Assembly: GCF_003261635.1 (NCBI RefSeq)
Contig: NZ_QFXK01000035.1
Location: 248,001-312,000, forward strand
DNA: 64,000 nt
Direction of reading: 5' to 3'
From: Kribbella monticola
Lineage (GTDB): Bacteria; Actinomycetota; Actinomycetes; Propionibacteriales; Kribbellaceae
The notes beneath the pieces were generated by a model that was not told the origin of the DNA, searched no databases, and worked only from the letters and a program-made list of their open reading frames with translations. The position numbers and the translations under genes are program-made. Shown one piece after another: positions 59,909-64,000 of this stretch. Position 1 is the stretch's first letter, and every line of letters begins with the position of its first letter.

Positions 59909-60379
59909 ATGCTTGAAATCGGCTCTACCGCACCGTTGCTGGAGCTTGAAGACACCGAGGGACAAGGAGTGACGCTTGCCGAGTCCGGCAGCCGAGGGGT
60001 GCTGGTGTTCTTCCTCCGATCGGCGTCCTGCCCGGTCTGCAACGCGCACGTCCGGAACCTGATCAAGAAGGCCGACGAGTACGCCGCCGCCGGCGTACAG
60101 ATCATGATCGCGGTGCCCGAGGGCCGCGAGGAGGCCGCTCAGTGGAAGTCCAAGGGGAAGATCCCGTTCCGGGTCGTGACCGGTCGTCGCGGCAGCCCGC
60201 ACGAGGCGTTCGGTCTGGTCCGGAAGCTGTTCGGCTCGATGCAGCAGTCGGGCAGCGTCCTCGTCGATGCGGACAACGTGGTCCGGCACGCTCACGGTGC
60301 CACGAATCCGATGAACAGCTACGACAAGGCGGGCATCGCCGACGCCGTCGAGCGACTGCGGGCCACTTCGGCAAGCTGA
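59909..60379 (+). CDS. Peroxiredoxin/thioredoxin-fold protein
   Basis: 156 residues with the AhpC/TSA fold: GSTAPLLELEDTEGQGVTLAESGSRGVLVFFLRSASCPVCNAHVRNL. Cys41 and Cys44 form a CPVC motif, so it could act as a thioredoxin-like oxidoreductase as well as a peroxidase. GGGGAGA precedes the ATG. It is likely co-transcribed with the ECF sigma gene. The oxidant and reductant are unknown. Confidence 0.85.
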   Translation: MLEIGSTAPLLELEDTEGQGVTLAESGSRGVLVFFLRSASCPVCNAHVRNLIKKADEYAAAGVQIMIAVPEGREEAAQWKSKGKIPFRVVTGRRGSPHEAFGLVRKLFGSMQQSGSVLVDADNVVRHAHGATNPMNSYDKAGIADAVERLRATSAS

Positions 60380-60460
60380 CCGGGCGGGCGTTGCCGAGGT
60401 TGCCCACCGCGCCGGTTAAGTCGCTGGCCGCTGGTCGGAGCTGCGTGTGAGGATGCGGCC

Positions 60461-61675
60461 ATGACAGAGATCGCTGTTCGGGTAGGTGTGGCCGAGGACT
60501 ACGACGCGATATCGGCGGTGTTCGGCACCGCGATGATGTTCGAGCCGTCCGCTGACGACGAGCTGGGCAAGCGGCTGTTCGAACCCGAGCGGGCGCTGGT
60601 GGCGACCGACGGCGAGCACATCGTCGGAACGACCAAGGCGCTGACGCGGGATCTGTCCGTGCCCGGAGCAGTGGTGCCGGCCGCGCATGTCACCGGCGTC
60701 GGTGTGCGGGCAACCCATCGCAGGCGTGGCGTGATGTCGGCGTTGATAGGTCGCCAGTTGCGCGAGATACCGGAGGCGATCGCCGTGCTGTGGGCCAGCG
60801 AGCCGGGCATCTACGGGCGTTTCGGGTACGGCGCTGCCGCGTGGGGCACGTCGTACGAGGTTGACCTGCATCGGGTCGGTCCGCCAGTCGTGCGGACTCG
60901 TCCGGGCGAGCTCAGTGAGCTGACTGTGGACGAGGCCTGCAAGGAGCTGCCGACGCTCCTGCGTCAACTCCAGGAACGGCGTCCCGGGGTGTCCGGCCGG
61001 TCCGAGCTCGAGTGGCAGAAGCACCTGGAGGACAAGAAGGACGACCGAGGCGGCCGGACCGCGCGCCAGATCCTCGTGCATCGCGACGAGACCGGCGCCA
61101 TCGACGGGTACGCCTTGTGGCGCGGCAAGATGAACTGGGAGCCCACGGGCCCGGCCTACGACGTGCGCGTCGAAGAGCTGGTGGCGCCCGAACCCACGGC
61201 GTACAAGGCGTTGTGGAGCTATCTCCTCACGCTGGATCTGGCTGCGACGCTCGGTTACGGGTACGCCGCTGTGGACGAGCCGGTGCAGCAACTCGTCACC
61301 ACGCCGACTGCCCTGAACCGACGAGTGAGCGAGTCACTCTGGCTACGGGTGACCGACGTGGCCCGCGCCCTCGAACAGCGCCGGTACGCCGCTGCGGTGG
61401 ACCTGGTGATCGAGGTGACCGACGAGCTGATCCCGGCCAACGCCGGCCGGTACCGGCTCACCGCCGACGGCACGACGGCAGTGTGTACGCCGACCGACGA
61501 CCCGGCTGACCTGACGATCCCGGTGCGAGAGCTCGGCGCCGCCTATCTCGGCGGACGCCGGCTCGCCGAGTTCGCCGCTACGGGGCGCGTCGTGGAGCAC
61601 ACGGCAGGCGCCCTCGACACTGCGACCACGGCCTTCTCCTGGCCGGTCCAGCCGGCCAGCATCGAGGTCTTCTGA
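60461..61675 (+). CDS. Eis-like GNAT N-acetyltransferase (second copy)
   Basis: 404 residues with the same layout as the protein at 26179. RATHRRRGVMSALIGRQL is the acetyl-CoA loop, GIYGRFGYGAAAWG holds the candidate general-acid tyrosine, and the SCP2-like C-terminal domain ends in Phe (PASIEVF), fitting the Eis mechanism that uses the C-terminal carboxylate. Sequence similarity to the first copy is limited to such motifs, so the two probably have different substrates. Confidence 0.85.
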   Translation: MTEIAVRVGVAEDYDAISAVFGTAMMFEPSADDELGKRLFEPERALVATDGEHIVGTTKALTRDLSVPGAVVPAAHVTGVGVRATHRRRGVMSALIGRQLREIPEAIAVLWASEPGIYGRFGYGAAAWGTSYEVDLHRVGPPVVRTRPGELSELTVDEACKELPTLLRQLQERRPGVSGRSELEWQKHLEDKKDDRGGRTARQILVHRDETGAIDGYALWRGKMNWEPTGPAYDVRVEELVAPEPTAYKALWSYLLTLDLAATLGYGYAAVDEPVQQLVTTPTALNRRVSESLWLRVTDVARALEQRRYAAAVDLVIEVTDELIPANAGRYRLTADGTTAVCTPTDDPADLTIPVRELGAAYLGGRRLAEFAATGRVVEHTAGALDTATTAFSWPVQPASIEVF

Positions 61676-61762
61676 CCCGGATCGCCGGCCGGCGATGACT
61701 TCCGGGTGCCGAAGTGGTCTACACAGAGACGGCTATCGGCACAACGGAAGAGGAAGTCTCAC

Positions 61763-62116
61763 ATGGTCACACTGAAGCCGGGCAGTTTGCTGCTGGGAAG
61801 CACCCGGCCCGAGCAACTCCGCGACTGGTACCGCCGCACGCTGGCGCCGGAGTACAACGGCGAGGGGCCGATCGATCTCGGCGGCTTCCTGCTGGTCATC
61901 GACTCGCGCGACGACCTCAGCGCCACCAATCCCGAGCCCGGGCGCTCGATCCTCAACTTGCACGTCGACGACTTCGACGCCGTCCAGCAGCAACTCGAGG
62001 CCGCCGGAGTCACCTGGCTGAATCCGGTCGAAGACCGCCCGGTCGGTCGCTTCGGCACTTTCACCGATCCGGACGGCAACTACCTGCAGATCATCCAGTT
62101 CAAGAACCACGCGTAG
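61763..62116 (+). CDS. VOC (glyoxalase-like) family protein
   Basis: 117 residues from the ATG at 61763, after GAGGAAG. One betaalphabetabetabeta module pair is visible: GSLLLGSTRPEQLRDWYRRTLAPE, then SILNLHVDDFDAVQQQLEAAGVTW and GRFGTFTDPDGNYLQIIQF, where the final Glu of most VOC enzymes is Gln. Such proteins bind metals, antibiotics or small substrates. Function not assigned. Confidence 0.85.
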   Translation: MVTLKPGSLLLGSTRPEQLRDWYRRTLAPEYNGEGPIDLGGFLLVIDSRDDLSATNPEPGRSILNLHVDDFDAVQQQLEAAGVTWLNPVEDRPVGRFGTFTDPDGNYLQIIQFKNHA

Positions 62117-62166
62117 CTGGAGGCTTTGCCCTGCAGGTGATGCCGGGTGGATGTCAGGATGTGTGC

Positions 62167-63063
62167 GTGACGTTCAGTTCGGTTCTCCGGGTGTCCACGC
62201 CAGTGCTCGAGGTTGCGTATCAGGAGGCGGGCGATCGCGGCGGCCTGCCGGTGTTCTTGCTGCACGGCTTCCCGTACGACGTGCGCGCGTACGACGAGGT
62301 GGCCGGCCTGCTCGCCGACGCCGGGTTGCGGGTGATCGCGCCGTACCTGCGAGGGTTCGGGGAAACCAGGTTCAGGGATCCCGGTACGCCGCGGTCCGGG
62401 CAGCAGGCCGCGCTCGCCCAGGACCTGCTCGAGTTGATGGATGCGCTCGAAGTCGAGCGAGCGATCGTCGCGGGCTACGACTGGGGTGGACGGGCTGCCT
62501 GCATCGCGGCGGCGCTCTGGCCGGAGCGGGTGCACGGGCTGGTGTCGGCGGCCGGCTACAACGTGCAAGACATCGCGAACGCCGTTGAGCCGGCCAAGCC
62601 GGAGTGGGAAGTCACCTACTGGTACCAGTACTACTTCGGCACCGAGCGCGGTCGCCGGGGTCTGGAACGCAATCGGGACGAACTGTGCGAGCTGCTGTGG
62701 GGCATGTGGTCGCCGACCTGGGCCGGAGCGGCCGCGGCGTTCCCGGCCAGCGCTCCGAGCCTGCACAACCCGGACTTCGTCGAGGTCGTGATCCACTCCT
62801 ACCGGCACCGCTACGGCCTGGTCGCCGGCGACCCGCAGTACGACGGGCTGGAGGCGGAGATCGCGAAGCAGCCGGTGATCACCGTGCCGACCGTGGTACT
62901 GGAGAGCGGGGCCGACGGGGTCGGTGGGCCTAGCGATCCCAAGGAGCGCGCGAAGTTCACCGGGCCGTATCAGCAGCGGATGCTGGCCGACATCGGGCAC
63001 AACGTCCCGCAGGAGGCGCCGGCGGAGTTCGCGCGGGCCGTGCTGGACCTCGTCCGCCGGTAG
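62167..63063 (+). CDS. Alpha/beta hydrolase of the epoxide hydrolase/dehalogenase type
   Basis: 298 residues from the GTG at 62167; ATG 62140 and GTG 62161 are alternatives. The nucleophile motif is GYDWGGR, an aspartate (Asp105) instead of serine, as in epoxide hydrolases and haloalkane dehalogenases. LLHGFPYDVRAYDEVAGLL carries the HG oxyanion motif, and His278 (DIGHNVPQEAP) is the base. It cannot be said which of the two reactions it performs. Confidence 0.86.
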   Translation: MTFSSVLRVSTPVLEVAYQEAGDRGGLPVFLLHGFPYDVRAYDEVAGLLADAGLRVIAPYLRGFGETRFRDPGTPRSGQQAALAQDLLELMDALEVERAIVAGYDWGGRAACIAAALWPERVHGLVSAAGYNVQDIANAVEPAKPEWEVTYWYQYYFGTERGRRGLERNRDELCELLWGMWSPTWAGAAAAFPASAPSLHNPDFVEVVIHSYRHRYGLVAGDPQYDGLEAEIAKQPVITVPTVVLESGADGVGGPSDPKERAKFTGPYQQRMLADIGHNVPQEAPAEFARAVLDLVRR

Positions 63064-63075
63064 TACCGTCGGCGG

Positions 63076-63708
63076 GTGCGGATTCTCTTCGTCGGAAACA
63101 GTTTCACGGGCCGGAACAACCTGCCCGGGCTCATCGCCGGTCTGGCGAAGCAGCGTGATCTGGTGATCGAGCATCGGCTGATCTCGGCCGGGGGAGCGTC
63201 ACTGCGCCAGCACCTGAACGCCGGTACGGCGCTCGCCGCGATCGCCGACGGCGGGTTCGACACCGTCGTCCTGCAGGAGCAGAGCACCTTGCCGGCCAAG
63301 AATCCGGCGCGGATGCACGACAGCGTCCGGGACTTCCACGCGGCCATCGAGAAGGCAGGCGCCCGGACCGCGCTCTACATGACTTGGGCTCGCCAGAACG
63401 GCGCGCAACAACCGATCACCACCGCGTACGCCGCTATCGCGGCGGAGCTCGGCGCCACGCTAGTTCCGGTCGGGATGGTCTGGGAACGCTTTCTCCGGGC
63501 CAACAGCGAGCCGCCCCTGCACGACAAGGACGGCAGTCATCCGGCCCTCGCCGGCAGCTACCTCGCCGCCTGCGTCTTCCTGATCTCCTTGCTGGCCGAG
63601 GATCCTGTCGGCATCGAGGCCCCGGTGAAGGGCCTGGCGGCGGACACCGCAGCCCTGCTTCGTGAAGAAGCCTGGTCCATCTGCGAGGCACTGGCCGGCG
63701 GGAACTGA
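63076..63708 (+). CDS. SGNH-fold hydrolase
   Basis: 210 residues from the GTG at 63076. Block I is VGNSFTGRNN (Ser9), LQEQSTLPAKN lies in the middle, and block V is DGSHPALAGSYLAA with Asp152 and His155 (DxxH), giving the SGNH Ser-Asp-His triad. No signal peptide is seen, so a cytoplasmic esterase or similar hydrolase is likely. It lies 12 bp after the hydrolase gene, probably in the same transcript. Confidence 0.75.
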   Translation: MRILFVGNSFTGRNNLPGLIAGLAKQRDLVIEHRLISAGGASLRQHLNAGTALAAIADGGFDTVVLQEQSTLPAKNPARMHDSVRDFHAAIEKAGARTALYMTWARQNGAQQPITTAYAAIAAELGATLVPVGMVWERFLRANSEPPLHDKDGSHPALAGSYLAACVFLISLLAEDPVGIEAPVKGLAADTAALLREEAWSICEALAGGN

Positions 63709-64000
63709 GCGACGGCCGGTACGACGAAGTTCAGCAGGGCACCGTCGCGTTCGACTGGGGCAGCCGGCCAGCGACGCCGGATCATCCGGGCCACCCGGTC
63801 GTTGGCGGCGCTGACCACGAACAGGAAGCGGGTCGCTCCGGTCTCGAAGGCATGGCCGGCCGCGACGGTGAGCATCCGAAGCCCCAAGCCACGGTTCTGC
63901 TCCGGCTCGCTGATCACGACGGCGAGTTCGGCGGTCGGCTCTGTGCTGCCGGTCGCCCAGGCCCACATCGCGTGCCCGATGACGGCGTCGCCGCGGGTCG
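63558..64000 (-). CDS. GNAT acetyltransferase (5' end outside window)
   Basis: The frame is open to the right edge; 147 residues are visible. GDAVIGHAMWAWATGSTEPTAELAVVISEPEQNRGLGLRML is the GNAT beta4/acetyl-CoA region (Q/RxxGxG/A as QNRGLGL), and FVVSAANDRVARMIRRRW follows. The domain should finish near FVVPAVAQ, but the frame runs on for about 47 residues antisense to the SGNH gene, overlapping it by 151 bp. That tail is Ser/Arg-rich and may not be conserved. Confidence 0.65.
   Translation of the reverse strand, partial: TRGDAVIGHAMWAWATGSTEPTAELAVVISEPEQNRGLGLRMLTVAAGHAFETGATRFLFVVSAANDRVARMIRRRWPAAPVERDGALLNFVVPAVAQFPPASASQMDQASSRSRAAVSAARPFTGASMPTGSSASKEIRKTQAAR

Overview
The window is about 70% G+C with dense, mostly short-spaced genes, GTG/TTG starts and many 4-bp ATGA/GTGA gene overlaps. 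Its gene content is that of an actinobacterium: a mycothiol-dependent-type maleylpyruvate isomerase family protein, an acyl-CoA carboxylase epsilon subunit, a GlnR-like box, an Actinomycetota-type Zur box, a deazaflavin (F420)-type reductase and two Eis-like acetyltransferases. Gene order and style suggest Propionibacteriales, perhaps Kribbella; this is an impression from sequence alone. I see no rRNA, tRNA, CRISPR array, insertion sequence or prophage, so it looks like ordinary chromosome.

Layout. 1-2.6 kb: end of a LuxR regulator and an MMPL transporter. 2.6-12.5 kb: one nitrate/nitrite assimilation operon, narK-nasA-(flavoprotein+nirB fusion)-nirD-nnaR-like-chelatase, almost every junction a short overlap, with a GlnR-like site upstream. 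Nitrate is imported, reduced to nitrite and then ammonium, with sirohaem supply and a dedicated regulator encoded in the same transcript. 12.5-18 kb: a phosphotransferase-like protein, a rhomboid, an ECF sigma factor with a membrane partner, and a SNF2-type helicase. 18-21.4 kb: a MerR regulator diverging from an acyl-CoA dehydrogenase/acyl-CoA carboxylase beta pair across a near-perfect palindrome. 21.4-24.2 kb: a mycothiol-family enzyme, a degenerate CobW protein behind a Zur box, and an HTH regulator. 24.2-31.6 kb: a secreted trypsin-like protease, an Eis-like acetyltransferase, and a DUF4129/MoxR/DUF58 membrane operon.

31.5-37 kb: TetR/MFS efflux pair, YjbR-like protein, DUF885 peptidase, and a Maf-methyltransferase fusion. 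37-39.2 kb: propionyl-CoA carboxylase beta and epsilon genes. 39.2-44.2 kb: SCP2-like/TetR divergent pair around a nested palindrome, ppc and birA (biotin ligase for the carboxylases), and a two-part MFS transporter whose 35-residue small subunit is easy to miss. 45.7-52.8 kb: a run of small regulator/enzyme pairs (MarR, SnoaL-like, deazaflavin reductase, cupin, secreted protein, MFS, ArsR, hydrolase). 52.8-59.3 kb: a second acyl-CoA dehydrogenase, UDP-glucose dehydrogenase, MFS, purE-purK and GtrA. 59.3-64 kb: ECF sigma with peroxiredoxin, the second Eis-like protein, VOC protein, alpha/beta hydrolase, SGNH hydrolase and a GNAT gene cut by the window end.

The points most worth following are the FAD-NirB fusion that keeps an internal ribosome binding site, the Zur-controlled CobW relative without a P-loop, the repeated motif linking an unstudied HTH regulator to the protease, the Maf-methyltransferase fusion, the overlapping MFS small subunit, and tandem duplications that span stop codons at two gene ends.
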